Shown piece after piece: positions 31,440-46,640 of a stretch of 64,000 nt of DNA. The first letter of the stretch is position 1; every line of letters begins with the position of its first letter. Under the pieces are notes generated by a model. That model did no database searches and was not told the origin of the DNA. It saw nothing but the letters and a program-made list of their open reading frames with translations. The position numbers and the translations under genes were made by a program. The DNA is taken from NCBI GenBank assembly GCA_039000515.1, contig JBCFYV010001001.1, positions 4,329,993 to 4,393,992 of the forward strand, written 5' to 3'. Source of the stretch: Timema cristinae (lineage: Eukaryota; Arthropoda; Insecta; Phasmatodea; Timematidae).

Positions 31440-31850
31440 ATAGTGGAACTAGCTCGGGATAGAGTGTAATGAGGTTGACTGGATATAACTAGCTCAAGAT
31501 AGGGATAGGGTGTAATGAGGTGGACTGGATGGAATTAGCTCTAGATAGGGATAGGTTGTAATGAGATGGACTAGATGGAGCTAGCTCAGGATAGGGATAG
31601 GTTGTAATGAGGTGGACTGGATATAACTAGTTCAAGACAGAGATAGGGTGGACTGTTTAGAACTACCTCAAGATAAGGATCTGGTGTAATGAGGTGGACT
31701 GGATGAAACTAGCTCAAGATAGGGATAGAGCATAATGAGGTGGCTGGCTAGAACAAGCTCAAGATATGGATATGTGGCGTACTTATGTAAGCATGGCAAC
31801 AGACATTTGATTTTCTAGTGCCCTAGAGTAAAAGAAGGGGTGTTGGTATA
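31440..31850 (+). repeat. tandem amplification (about 8 units of 45 bp) of a LINE C-terminal coding segment
   Basis: Units read GGTGTAATGAGGTGGACTGG and ATGGAACTAGCTCAAGATAG with GGATA spacers. The same sequence occurs inside the LINE tail at 44520-44840, where it encodes the W..LAQDRD-type C-terminus of RTE-like polyproteins. After the last unit the LINE sequence continues once, as GGATATGTGGCGTACTTATG. This shows the array formed inside a retrotransposon copy. Confidence 0.8.
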
Positions 31851-34319
31851 CTGAATCTAGCCAGTAGTTCAATGCAACACGAGATGAAAATATAAACTAA
31901 CACAATACCATTTACTGTCAACTTTCTGAGGAAGAGGATGCAAGATGGACCAACACAAACCAATTTTGATTCAGTCAGTAACAGCTTGGAAAGCGAGCGC
32001 CCAGAATGACCAGTGATAGGCTTTAATGCATATGTGCTGGAAATTATTGACTAAATCCCTTAATCTAAAGGAAAAAGATGAGGATGGTGAGATTTAAGAA
32101 TATGTACCAGCTTTAGCCTATTAGGTACAGTGAAAACCACAATGCACTTCTAAAATTTGTAGGGTGATAATTATTCAGAATATTGATTGACTCGCCAAAG
32201 TCTGTGAATTAAATAATTTAACCATAAAAAACCCCAATAACTATAACAAATTAAGAACCAAATATTTATGGGAACTAAACATATTGAATAACACCAATGG
32301 ATCAACCACTAACTTTGTTTTTATAATTCAAAACTATTAATTATACCTTTTACATTAATGGGTGTAGCAAATAATATAAAATAGCATTGGATTAAAGTTG
32401 TAACATATTTTTAAAATTAAAGATTTATCAAACCAAAACATATTGGTAGTTTAACAAACTAAACATAAGGCATCATCCAAATGAACTAACAAACATTTAA
32501 ATATTCTTTAAAAGACTTATTAAAATTTTCTGCTTGAATCTGTGTACTTACAGCAATTTCCATCAATGTATGATAATAATAAATATATTTTAACAATAAA
32601 ACATAAAACTCTTGAGTCTTAAAACATATCGCTGAGCACCAAACTCACAAACACATTATTACATTAATTCAAAGAGAAGTACAATAATTATATAATAACT
32701 AATTTTGTTTCCCAGATTAGTATTTATATTATAAAAAGTAAATGTCAACTTAGTGCTTGCTAAATTAAGAAAATGCTTAAGTATGATTGTAAACTACTTT
32801 TATATGTTGATAACTTTATCAGATAAATATTTTTTTTAAATACACAGCTTTACACACAAAGTTGTTCTTAGTTAGCTGATATCGAGACAAAACAAGCTTA
32901 TATAGAATTTTGAATTATGGTTGTTAATAAGGATGAGCTTTGTTGAACTTTGCGGCTAAACACTCATACTTTAACAACAATTATTCTCTAATCTAATTGG
33001 GCGTTGACACAAAGTCACACATAATTATTTTTTATAAACTTTGTGTCAATATTTAACATTGCTGGATGGAAACCTTACAATAATCCCACATCCAAAAGAC
33101 CATCAACAGTGGCAATGTTGGCCAATCAGAAGTTTGGAAAATTTTGTGAGAATTAGTTGTCATCCAAATGAATATTTCATTATTGGCAATAATCCTTCAC
33201 TAAATTACTACAGTGGACCGATTCCATACTTACCAACAATAGCCACAACTGAGACTCATGAAATTCTTGTATTACAGAATTCCCTAGAACTTTTTGACTA
33301 TAGCATAAGTATAAAAATATTTATATTCAATAAGAAAATCATATATAAAATTTATCAGACTGGCCAGTTACCATATATCAGTTAAAGGGCAAATAAAGTC
33401 TCCAATGTGTTTGCCTATAAAAATTAAAATATATTTTTAAAAAAAGTTTCACTCTCCACAATATACAATATATAGCTATATTGAGTTTACAGTCTAGTTG
33501 GCAGTGTTTAGCCAATGCTTAGAGGCCGCGCTATTACTCATCTTAAAAACAGTGTACTACCGGGAATAGAACTTCAATTAACTAACCATTAAAATATACA
33601 AAAACAGCATAGATACATTGAATATATTTGATTTGGTTGCAGTTGTTCGAATATTAAACTTTATATGCCTTAAATACTTTAAGACAACAATAGAAATTAT
33701 ATTTGAATAAAAAAAGATTCAGTTTGATTTCAAATTACATAGGCAGTGTTAGCAAATTGTTTTTCATTATGTAGTGTTAACAGATTATTTATTTTATTAG
33801 TTTAATCTTCCACTAATAAAAATAAGTGCATGAATACCTAATAGTAAATACCAAAATAATATTTTATATTTAAAAACATCTTGTACAATTTTTAGAAGGA
33901 AAAAAATCTGATTCCTTTGTTTACTATAGTAATTTGAACCCTGATAAACTACACAAATTTATTGATTGGATGTTCATATTTAATTTCCCATATTCCATCT
34001 ACGCACCAGACAATGTTGTCCGCCCTGTGCTGGTGGCAGAAAGGAAGAGGTGAGGGGAATCTTGTCACGTATTCCATTTCCTCAGTCACATCTCAGATTT
34101 CTGTGTTGACAGACGTACCCGTAGTTACAGTTGATCCTGTTTTACTGTTTTTAATTGTTTTTTGTGGAGTAGTAAGTGTTGGGACGTAGAGAGTAAGAGA
34201 ACATATTTGCAAAGAAAAGGTGAACCTATTATAAATGGAGCTAAGAGTAAAGTATAAGTTTTTTTAATGAAGAAAATCAGCAAAGCCACCGGAACAAGTG
34301 AGTGGTCTATCTATAGATT
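31851..34319. other. intergenic, no supported gene
   Basis: AT-rich sequence. One 114-codon frame at 33041-33385 lacks an ATG start, similarity and codon bias, and is not called. Nothing else is recognisable up to the transposase remnant. Confidence 0.45.
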
Positions 34320-35340
<1,021 letters not shown>

Positions 35341-36712
35341 CTTTTGGCCAAAGTGGTAAAAAATCAAGTATGTCCTTTGATTTTACCTTAAGTTTATTTA
35401 TATAAATTGATGAATTAATTATAAATTTATCCAATTAATATACTAATTAGTCTGTCTACACATAGGTTGCTTTGTTTCACTTTTTCAGATAATATTATTT
35501 ACTATGAAGGGTAGTCTTACTGCGCATAAAAGAAAGTCAAATATTGAAACATATTATTTAATAGGTTAGTTCTTTAGGGGCAAGATAGTTCACAAAATTA
35601 AAAACCAAGTATAATCTAATATTCTTGATTATAAAATAAATGAACAAACATTAAATTCATTTATAACTTAACATATTTATTTCCATTTTACTTTATATTT
35701 TTATAAAAAAATTCTATTTCCTGTAATAAATCATTGAGTATTTCTTGTGGTAAATCATAGATATTGTATGACTATCACTGAGAAAATAATGAAACTCTTT
35801 GCGCTACTCTTATAACGTGTTTAGTAGCACTTCAACTCCTATTTGATTTGCACAGAAAATGCTTTTCTTACACTGCCAACTAAACTGTGAACACAGTTTT
35901 GATTACATAGAGACAAAGTACAAATATATAACACATACACATATTATATATCACTTGTAAGTGGATAACCAAAACGAGAAGTAAGATGTGATGCTAAAAA
36001 ACGATATTGCTTGTAAACATTTAAATTAGAGTCAACATAAAAAATTAGTTGATATTGGTCCATCAAAACTTGTGAATAGAAACATAAAATACAGACAGAT
36101 GGCTTTAAGTTTTCAATTCAAACACAAGTTGGATGTTGGATGGATTCTTTACTAACAAACATTGATAACATTTGTTACAAATTATGTTATCAAAAGTGTC
36201 GACCAATTAAAATAAAGCTCTTGATGTATAGCAGTTACAAAATTCTAGCTCTTTCAGAAAACTTTTACCATCTTGTATTATTGTTTACACGGCATCTTAA
36301 AGAGTCACATTTTTACTAGATATAGACCACTATTACATTATAAATGAGATATACCTTGTGCAGATGTTAAAAAGACATAATGATTAAGAATATTTTCTGT
36401 TCTCTGTTTTGATAAACCAATATTTATACTCGGCAATTCTGTCATGATTAAAACAAAGTAAAAGGTGATAAGGGGCAAACCTACCACAAACAGCGTTTGC
36501 ATCAGACACATCTGTTTAGTTTAGAGACTAGGGGGGAAATGTGTACATGATTTTGTCATTTATAATTTGGAGACCTGCTGCACAAGGGCTCAGATGTGTT
36601 TATACATGGTATGTACACAAAATAGTTATCAGTCAGCCATACACAAGTTTATCGATAAAACAAGGAAAAGAGAAGAAGAATGAGAAAGGGGGGAGGGATT
36701 GAGCCCACCGTG
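35341..36712. other. probable 3' UTR of Su(var)3-9 and spacer
   Basis: No coding frame is seen. The Su(var)3-9 transcript must end in this stretch on the minus strand. A reverse-strand AATAAA occurs at about 35675-35685, but its use cannot be judged. Confidence 0.4.
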
Positions 36713-38243
<1,531 letters not shown>

Positions 38244-38249
38244 CTGAAA

Positions 38250-40600
38250 CATATATACCAATATACTTATTTTTCATACAAGACAGTGAACCGAGTCTAC
38301 AGACAGTATACAACTACCAAGATGCATTGCAGAACTCTGTGCGCGGATAGATTGATAAAATAACAGTTAGGGTGTTCATAGTAGTGTTATCAAAACTCAA
38401 TGAACCAAAATTTAGTAACACATATAATTGCAGAGCTGTAGCTGTAAAGTCAAAAGTGTTTGTTGAGCCTTGATAGTTAATTTTAAGAATTCAAGATTAA
38501 ATCACTAGCCATAAATAAAAATATCTGTAATCTTATACTGGACACAAATGGCTCTCAGACACAAATTGTTCTAACAATTCGACAATAAAAGGAAATGTGG
38601 TATATTAGCAACTAAAGGGACTGACAAAATGTATGACACAAAAATGGAAATTGACCAAGCTGTCTGCAAAATAAAGATTCCAAAATCTCTTACCCTATCT
38701 ATCAGATGTTGAGATTTCATAGAAGAAATCCTTCCCAGGGATTTCTTTGGGTCTGAAGAATCATAAAGATTCTCAATTTGATTTGTAAAATGGGGAGAGT
38801 GTGTGGAAGAACATATCAAAAGTAAAGTTTTAACAAACTTTGCTTAGCCTGGCAATACACCCTTACAATGTTTAATGCTTTAACTCAAATAAAGAGCTTT
38901 AGAAATTATGGTTCCAAATTCAGGGGTAAAAATCATTTATTTATTGTAATATGACATAGAAAAAGTTTATCTAATATGGTAAAGTCTGTGCACTATTAAC
39001 ATACACGAAAATTAATAAAGCACAAAAATTAAAATAGTCCTATTTATATTTTAGTTAAAGAGGAACATGGAAATGCCAATGTCTGAATTCTTGTTCAAGT
39101 GTGTTGATGCACCCCTCACAGCACAATTCAACAAAGGGCAGATATGATTTACCCTTTCTCGCACACTTGAGTTAAAATTAAAAAAAATTATCAAATGAGT
39201 GTACATAACAGAATAAAATATACAGACTTATACTGATAAATAAAACTAATATGTTGTGTTCTGGGGATGGTACGCCAAACAAAGCGCATTAAGGACACTT
39301 TTTTTTTTAAATAAATGCCAAAAAATATATAATTTTATACTATCACTAAACACTGAGATGGAGAATTTATTGCAAGTGAGGTCAAAATTATTTTAAAATT
39401 TTTGCCAGAGTATAGTGAACAATTGTAATAAAACTAGGCACACTGGGGTAGAACTGAATAAAGTGGAAAGTTTCAGGCAAACAGGATAGAGAAGACGAGG
39501 ATGGGGTGGTATTGACATTTGAAGAGAATAGAGGTGGAGAGAGAGACCCAGGGAAGATAAGTGGTAGGTCAGGAGTAAGTGGAGAGGCGTGTGTTCGAGA
39601 CATACCCTGCCAGTGGCCAGAAACTGTGATAAGATGACTGTGGTGATAGTGAACAATTCAAAACCAAACTCACTAGAGTGAACATTCATCAATTTGAATT
39701 AGAACACCAGGTTTAAAAAAATTATAAAAATATTCCTCATCTTGAAACAACTTCTAGGAATAAATACCATTTAAAAATCTATAAAATTGCATGAGCAAAG
39801 CCTTAAAGTATATGATAGAGCTTATTAATCGTCTGCAGAGACCACAATTCACTCTCTTTCACAGAGGACAAATTTCTTGTATATAGTTAGCTATACTTTT
39901 ATCTACATCATCGAAAACACTCTTGCACATCCACTAACAATTGGACCATGGCATAAGCAAAACAAGTGACAAAGACATATTTATCAGAAAATGACATTTA
40001 AAAAAAAAATTAAAAAATTGTTGTAGTACCTTTTATATTTATCTTAACATTTCAGTGTTTATTGCACTCTTTTTTTTTAAATTTACTATACCGGTTTTGT
40101 TAAATTCAAGTGGTAATAACTTATGCTACTTCTTTTATAAATTTGGTTCTTGGTCTATTTTCGCTTTCTTTAGTTCTGTCAAATTTAGTTACGCGAAAAT
40201 AGACTGTGTGCCACAAATGGAATTAGGTATTTTAATGCATAACAATATGTTTCATTTAATACTCATACAAAACTTTCAAAACAAATTAAAAACAGAACAC
40301 AACAAATCTAACAAATTATATAATATGGAGATGTTAAAATAATATAAATTATAAATAAATTACATTATAATATAGGCTACTAGGGAAAAATGATAAAAAT
40401 ACAATAATTTAAAACACATTTATCGTAACACGTAATGAAGGCATAGCACTAACTTCCTGTGAACATATTTTAAAAATTTACTACACAAACATACATAAGT
40501 AAATAATAAGTAAAGTAACATTTATAAAACCCTACGTGCTTTAAGATGTCATAGAGTACCCTGAATAAGTAAAGAATAAACACCCTTATCACTCAAGTCT
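38250..40600. other. intergenic, no gene
   Basis: AT-rich sequence, presumably containing the Su(var)3-9 promoter and first exon on the minus strand. No conserved exon was recognised on either strand. The minus-strand frames at 39388-39692 are low-complexity and unrelated to known families. Confidence 0.4.
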
Positions 40601-40619
40601 CAATATCAAAATCAAAACT

Positions 40620-41870
40620 TCCATTGAAGTCATCTACATCATTTTCAACGCTTTCATTTGTAACAAGGTTCTTATAAAATCTCTTGGCATCAGTGAGGAT
40701 GAGATCCACAATGGATTTTATGCCTGTTAATGTCAATGATTATATGGGCTTTCATTAGACCACAATGTCTGCAGCTAATTAACGATATTATCAGAGCGAC
40801 TGCGACATGGGGATTTTTTTCAATGTTCACTTTCTTAGCATCTCCTATGAAAGTATTGACAAGAAAAATACTAAGTGGATCTTTCTTAGCAATAGTTACT
40901 TATCATGTCTTCAGCCAACTCACTTGGTCATTAAGTATGTCTTTTATCTGGTTAACAATACTCTTTGGTGCTGTGACTCCAACAAAATCACCCCTATCTA
41001 TCTTTGTGACCACGAGCTTATCTTTACATACATCCTCTGCTATAACTTTAATGTGCCTTCAATGTTCCTGAAATCTGCACCATTAGGTAAATTACTTGTA
41101 ATCTTTTTTGGAGTTGGGGAGGGTGTCCGTACCAGCATTCATCAACAAAGTCAGTTTTATATTATGGTTCAGGCCACCACCCATTGTTTTTATGCACTAT
41201 CCTACCTAATGGGCTCTTATACTTGCCTCTCACTCGATCCAAACATAGCAATAACCTTTTCTGTCTGACCCAGAATGAATTCCACATCTGTATTTTATGA
41301 AAGATTATATTAGTAGGAATTCTTGGTGGCGGTAGTGTTTTTTGCACGTCAAATGTAATAACGTCTAGATATCCGGGCCTTTCTCTAGTCCTTTTAGAGG
41401 TCCTCCTCTATTAGTTCTTGATCTTGTTTAGCCTCAGCGAGATGTTTATTATGTTATTCTTTAATGTGCTTGAATTCCAGGTATGTGGCATTCTACTTTT
41501 GGGCATTCAAAGTACAGGTATCTTTTTTACTAAGTTTTACTTGAAGATTGAATTTCGAGTAGAAAAGCACTTTGTAAAATTCACAAGAAACTGGGTGACT
41601 TCTTGTTTGTACATGCTTTACATCACTGATAAAGTAGTTTCAGTGGTGAGAAATTCCGTGTCAGTTTTTACTTGTGAATAGTGTGGTTTGTATTTAGGAA
41701 TCTCCTCTATTTGAACAATCACTTGCTTCTCTTTTTCAGGGTCAATCTTAGTTTATCCTCAACCTTTTATTCTGTTGTCTTGTATAGGTTCAAGTGTCTT
41801 CAAAGTATTCATACACTAGATAGCCGAGAATTCTCAATGTTTGAAAAAACAAAGTAGGGTTTTATATACT
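40620..41870 (-). pseudogene. remnant of an uncharacterised insect transposase-like ORF
   Basis: On the minus strand, collinear pieces resemble a protein family met in many arthropod genomes. They are an N-part with FLVNFTKCFSTRNSIF, then GYLDVITFDVQKTLPPPRIP, TNIIFHKIQMWNS, KGYCYVWIE, then VVTKIDRGDFVGVTAPKSIV and NQIKDILNDQVSWLK. The family has an ITFDLQK.LP..P block and is usually multi-copy. I recall no settled superfamily for it. Stops and frameshifts break the frame. The longer plus-strand frames here are shadows. Confidence 0.5.
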
Positions 41871-41879
41871 TGCTGGTTG

Positions 41880-43550
41880 GCTAAATGTTACACCCCTTTG
41901 TTATTTATTTTCTTTGAGTTCTTGTTCCACTTTCAACCTACTACATTCACATACACTTTATTGCTATATTCCGTTCATGATTGGTTTTTACCTGGATGGC
42001 AGTTCGAAAATCATATGTTTAGGTTTTGGGTTGCCAACACTTGTAAAAGATCACAGTTTTGTTATAAATGTAAAGATCTTTAATTACCTGTTATATATTA
42101 CATTTAAAATAACGTAAACTTAAGTTTTCTGATACTATTTCTTTTTTTTTTTAAATAATTTCTTTTCATCCAACTCAAAACAATATTTTAACCATAATTA
42201 ATAGTACTTATTTTTCATTTTGGAACATTACTGATTTTGTGTAATATAGTGCACACATCAGTATCTTTTAATACAGGCATCGTATTTACTTGGAAAAGAG
42301 AAAATTGTTGTCATTTTTTTACATATGATTATTATATTATTATGATTATTTTATCTTGTTTTTAAATATTTAACTGAATAAAATATTTTCATCAACTGCG
42401 TGTCTGTATCATTGTAAAAAACTTGTTTACCGTTATGTTCAATCATATGGTTTAAATTCGTCAGTCGCCATTTTGAAGCTATGTTCAGTAGAAGTTTTTG
42501 TGAAAGTGGTGTTAATATTTTTTAAGGGAATAAAACTATAAATAAACTTTGTGTCCGTCCTCAAATAAATATATAAATAATATTGGCCTAAATTACTGTG
42601 GTTAACTATCACATTAATATATTACCATCTGTTTTCATTACAGTCATCCAAAGTGATAGATGTCAGCTGTTGGCGTAGTGATATATTAGGGATTACTTCT
42701 AGTAACATTTCGAGCTGCCATCCAGGTAAACTTAGCTCGTGAATGACTTTTAACAAAGATACATTTTGCTGCGTATGATTCAAGCTCCAAGAACTTAGCA
42801 AATTCTTTCATTCTATCTTCGACACAAACTCCCTCAAAGCATTTACATTTACAGTGAGAATCTCTGAATTCCCATTAGTAAACTTTTTGCCCATTGTAAT
42901 TTTAGTTTACCTGACATATTTTTTTAGTTTCCCTATTGTGACACTCGTATTTTCTTTTTATTCCCTTCTTAGACCTTCCCTTACAATTATTTGGGTAAAT
43001 AAATTTTGACATTTTTGGTGTGTTAAAATTTCTCTAGATTCCAATCTTATGGTTTTTGTTTGTTATTGGAATAATTTCAAGTATAACTATTTTTTGTTTC
43101 TTTGTTATGATTTAAATTATGAGGGATAGTCAGCACACTTACCTTAGTGATACTGGAGTAGAAATTGGTTTCTTTCAATTTGTAGTTTCCTTGTGAATAT
43201 AGTGATAGTAGTAGGCTTATATTTTTTTATGATTTGCTATTTAATATAAAAAGTGTCTTATAGTTAACAGTTTTTACGCACCATTCCCGAAAATGAATTA
43301 TGGAAAACAGCAAATATTTTGTTCAATATAACCACAATAGAGCACACTCAGAATATACAAAACAATAATTTTACTAGTTGTCCTTTATGGGTGTGGAATA
43401 TGGTCTCTTACTTTTTATAATATGATGAGAAAATAATTAGGGTGTTCGAAAAAGAGGTGCTTATATGAAAATATTTGGTCCAAATAGGGATGAGGATATT
43501 GGGGAGTGGAGGAAGTTACATAATGAGCTACACTCCTTGTACTCATCAAT
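41880..43550. other. intergenic, no gene
   Basis: AT-rich sequence with no recognised exon, RNA or complete transposon. Confidence 0.45.
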
Positions 43551-43556
43551 TGTCAC

Positions 43557-44504
43557 AGGGTGTCCAACCCAAATATATTTTAAAATTTTCTAATTTTTCA
43601 GGTTTTCCAAAGCTAGTTTTCAACTTTTCCAGTCAATTATTTTTTTATTTAAACTTAGATTGCAATTTAATATAATAGGCTTATTTTTTGACACATAGTA
43701 CAAATCCTGAAATCATGCCATACACTGAGGTATTAAAAAGATCTCAGCCTAAAGCAATGCCCTGTTGAATATGTTATGTTAGATTTCAGTGAGATGAGAT
43801 TGCAACATTAAAATATCGTCTTAGGGGTCGTTCATTAACCACATGACGCTTTTTTCTTATCTTTTTAGCCCCCCTCTCCTCATGTAAAATCATGTAGACA
43901 TTTAGTCTAGCTCCCCCTCCCCCTTCACACAAATGTGTTACTTGGCTTTTCACACCAATGAATGTCATTTTTTCATAGGGAAGTTTTGTGATACTAAAGG
44001 AGGGAATCAGGTTTAATACTAGTTAAAATCCATTTATATCCTGATCATAAATTATTTTAGAGAGTAGACTATTATTATTTATACAGACATAAAGATGTCG
44101 AGCTCTAATTCCTTGGGCTCATAAGGAAAAATCTGTTATGGATGCCAGGTTTGTGATCTAAGTAAGAGTCAGACAGCACTACTATGTGCTGAGTAGGATG
44201 GTCCTTTTCTGTAGTGGCGCTACATGATGATGTTAAAGTGCCCACATATGATGCTTGACATTGTGGGAAGAACCTTTCTTAATATTGTGGACTTTTTTTA
44301 TATAGTAATGACATCATCATATAGAGATTTGAGGCGTGTATTAACAGGAAGAAATGTGTTATTTTTATTATTTTAAATTAAAGTTGTGTATTTCTTAAGT
44401 GAATATGTGAAAATTACCGAAATTTCATCAAATTCCCTGACTTTTCCACTGACCATGCAAATTTCCTGACTTCTCGCCGTTTTCCAGGTTACTGGACATC
44501 CTGC
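43557..44504. mobile_element. TIR element of the CAGG(G/A)TGTCCA family
   Basis: The left end is CAGGGTGTCCAACCCAAATA and the right end in reverse complement is CAGGATGTCCAGTAACCTGG. Subterminal TTTTCAGGTTTTCC, CAAATTCCCTGACTTTTCC and AAATTTCCTGACTTCTCGCC match the insertion at 57828-58249 and the end at 52537. The interior has no recognised ORF, so it is non-autonomous. Confidence 0.6.
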
Positions 44505-44509
44505 ATTAT

Positions 44510-44840
44510 GATAATCAAGTCTCTTAGATTACTTCGGACAGGACATGCAGCACAAATGGGAGAGTCTAAAACTGTGTTCAGGGTACTGACTGGCAAACCA
44601 ATAGGAAGAGATCATTGAGAAAGCCTGGACGCGATGGGGGGATAACATTAGAATGAACCTGAAAGAGATAGGCTGTAATGAGGCGGACTGGATAAAACTA
44701 GCTTGATAGGGATAAGGTGTAATGGACTGGATAGAACTAGCTCAAGATAGGAATAAGCTGTAATGAGGTGGATTGGATAGAGATAGGAAAAGGTGGCGTA
44801 CTTTTGTACGTGTGTCAATGAACTTTCAAATTTTTAATGA
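44510..44840 (+). pseudogene. 3' end of an RTE-like non-LTR retrotransposon
   Basis: The frame-shifted translation gives RTGHAAQMGESKTVFRVLTG, KPIGRRSLRKP, then NIRMNLKEIGCNEADWIKLA and, after two partial repeats of the W..LAQDRD unit, WRTF-like sequence. RW.GH.ARM...R.....LGRPR..W.DNI..DL.E.G is the standard C-terminus of RTE-like polyproteins. The unit also founded the array at 31440. Confidence 0.72.
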
Positions 44841-45785
44841 CAGAGAGTACACTTATGACACCATGGACAAAACAATACTAAAATCAAATATCGTTGCCAT
44901 GGAAACGCATGGTTAAGTAGCAACAGTAAGCCCTAGTTGTATTGTCTGATAAAATATGCATTTTAATGCGCCAGAAATGTTTTTTAGTGTGCAGTAAGTG
45001 TAAAAGTGTGTAGTACAAAGACTATCCAGAGATGGCCCAGACCACTTCATGGTAGGCTTTGTCTTAAACTGATATTAATTTTAAATCTTGACTAAGATTT
45101 TAAAAATTAGCAGTTTAAATTGCCATAAACAAAATAGTAAAGTTTCGTAAAAAGTTAAAATTTAAAAATAAAGGCGAGTGAACTTTGAAAATATTTTGAA
45201 AAGAAAAAGCCCGCCAACCAGTCAAAGCCTAGCTTTATTTTGAGAAAGGAGAGCAACACAGCATTAACTTAATGTTACCTCTAAGAACGCTCAAAAGTAC
45301 TATTACATAACAAAATAACCTGAGAAAATTATAGTAAAAGTGGCAAATAAATTAAATTATAGTCACCTACCACATAAAAACAAATAAAGTACTAAATCAA
45401 CATTATTTTTAGACTAAAGTCTTAAACATAACACAAAGAACAGTGATGCACAAACACCTAAATTAAGAATAAATTAGTGGTGAATTTGTGACAGCTACTG
45501 ATGACAAAATATATCACCGCTAGAATACGCTAAATTCAAATTAAACAAAATCTGCTTGCTTAAAATAAAATTATTTAGCACGGACTATTACAGCATACCT
45601 TTTTACGATATTATAATTGAATTTTTTAACCATATAATAAATTATCTAATAACTCTTAAATTTTACCATTTAAAACTGTTGTTCCAGCATTGCTATACAA
45701 TGAAAATTAATAATAAAATTAAAAAGTCCAATTAAAAAAAAATAGGGTGTGTGTAAGTGAATCCCCACTTATATTCACGGGATCT
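44841..45785. other. intergenic, no gene
   Basis: AT-rich sequence without recognisable coding or repeat structure. Confidence 0.45.
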
Positions 45786-46640
45786 ATAAGTACAACATTT
45801 TCTAACCACTTCTATCATCATCATCATCATCATTATGAACAGCCTCCAACCACTGGCTAAGTCTGTTTGAAATATAAGCCTCTCCAACTCCTTCTTCCCT
45901 CCCACTACATCTCTCTCTCCACCTTGGACTGGTCCTCTCCTTTCTCCTCTACACTCCTCCTTACTACCTAAAAACATCTGTCCCTTGGTCTTAGTCTCAG
46001 CCACCTAGCCTAACCTCCATATCAAACATTCTCCTGTGCATCCTTCCCCTCTCCATATTTCTCACATGGCCATACCACCTTAGTCGTGCCTTCTATATCC
46101 TGTCCTGCACGGGCTCTTCCTTTACATTACCTCTTACTCTCTCATTAGTACTCATCCTTTCAAATTTCATCACACTGATCCTGCTTCTCAGGTATTTCAT
46201 TTCACTCACCTGCCTTCTGCTTTTATCCTGTCTCTTCACTATCCACGTTTCTGCAGCATATGGCAGTATTGTTTGGTAATAGACATTATAAACCAATCCC
46301 TTGCACTTATCTGGCATGTCCCTGCTTGAAATCAGGCTTCTTACACTTCTGAAAAATGCCTTTGCTTGCCTTCCTCTCTTACTAATTTATCTCGTGATTC
46401 TTTCACTCTCCTCTACAATACTATCCAAATACTTGAAACTTTTTACTATCTTCAATTCCTTCCCTCTCACTGTCGCACCAGTTGTATACCTGTCCTTCAT
46501 CCTTTTGATCACCATCTCACTCTTTCTTAGATTGAACCTCATTCCATACCACTCCACCACTTCTTCTCGGACCTCCAGCTGTTCCTATACTTCTTTCTTC
46601 TCATCACCCCACAACATCAGGTAATCTGAAACAACATTGC
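45786..46640 (-). pseudogene. 3' part of an RTE-like non-LTR retrotransposon
   Basis: On the minus strand: YGMRFNLRKSEMVIKRMKD, then KGLVYNVYYQTILPYAAETW, IVKRQDKSRRQVSEMKYLRS and RISVMKFERMSTNERV, followed by RWYGHVRNMERGRMHRRMF. This is the thumb-to-C-terminus of the reverse transcriptase protein (LTYGAETW..T..D...L...EM.FLR). It ends in a (GAT)n tail at about 45815-45835, the same tail type as at 1790 and 62215. Confidence 0.8.

Noticed and set aside
33041..33385. 114-codon plus-strand ORF
   Set aside because: It has no ATG at the start, no family similarity and no splice context; it is within the length expected by chance plus possible TE debris.
40730..41268. Hydrophobic plus-strand ORFs that look like membrane proteins
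   Set aside because: The minus strand carries the recognisable transposase-like blocks; the hydrophobicity is an antisense effect.
46301..46624. 107-codon plus-strand ORF
   Set aside because: It is antisense to the reverse-transcriptase remnant at 45786-46640.
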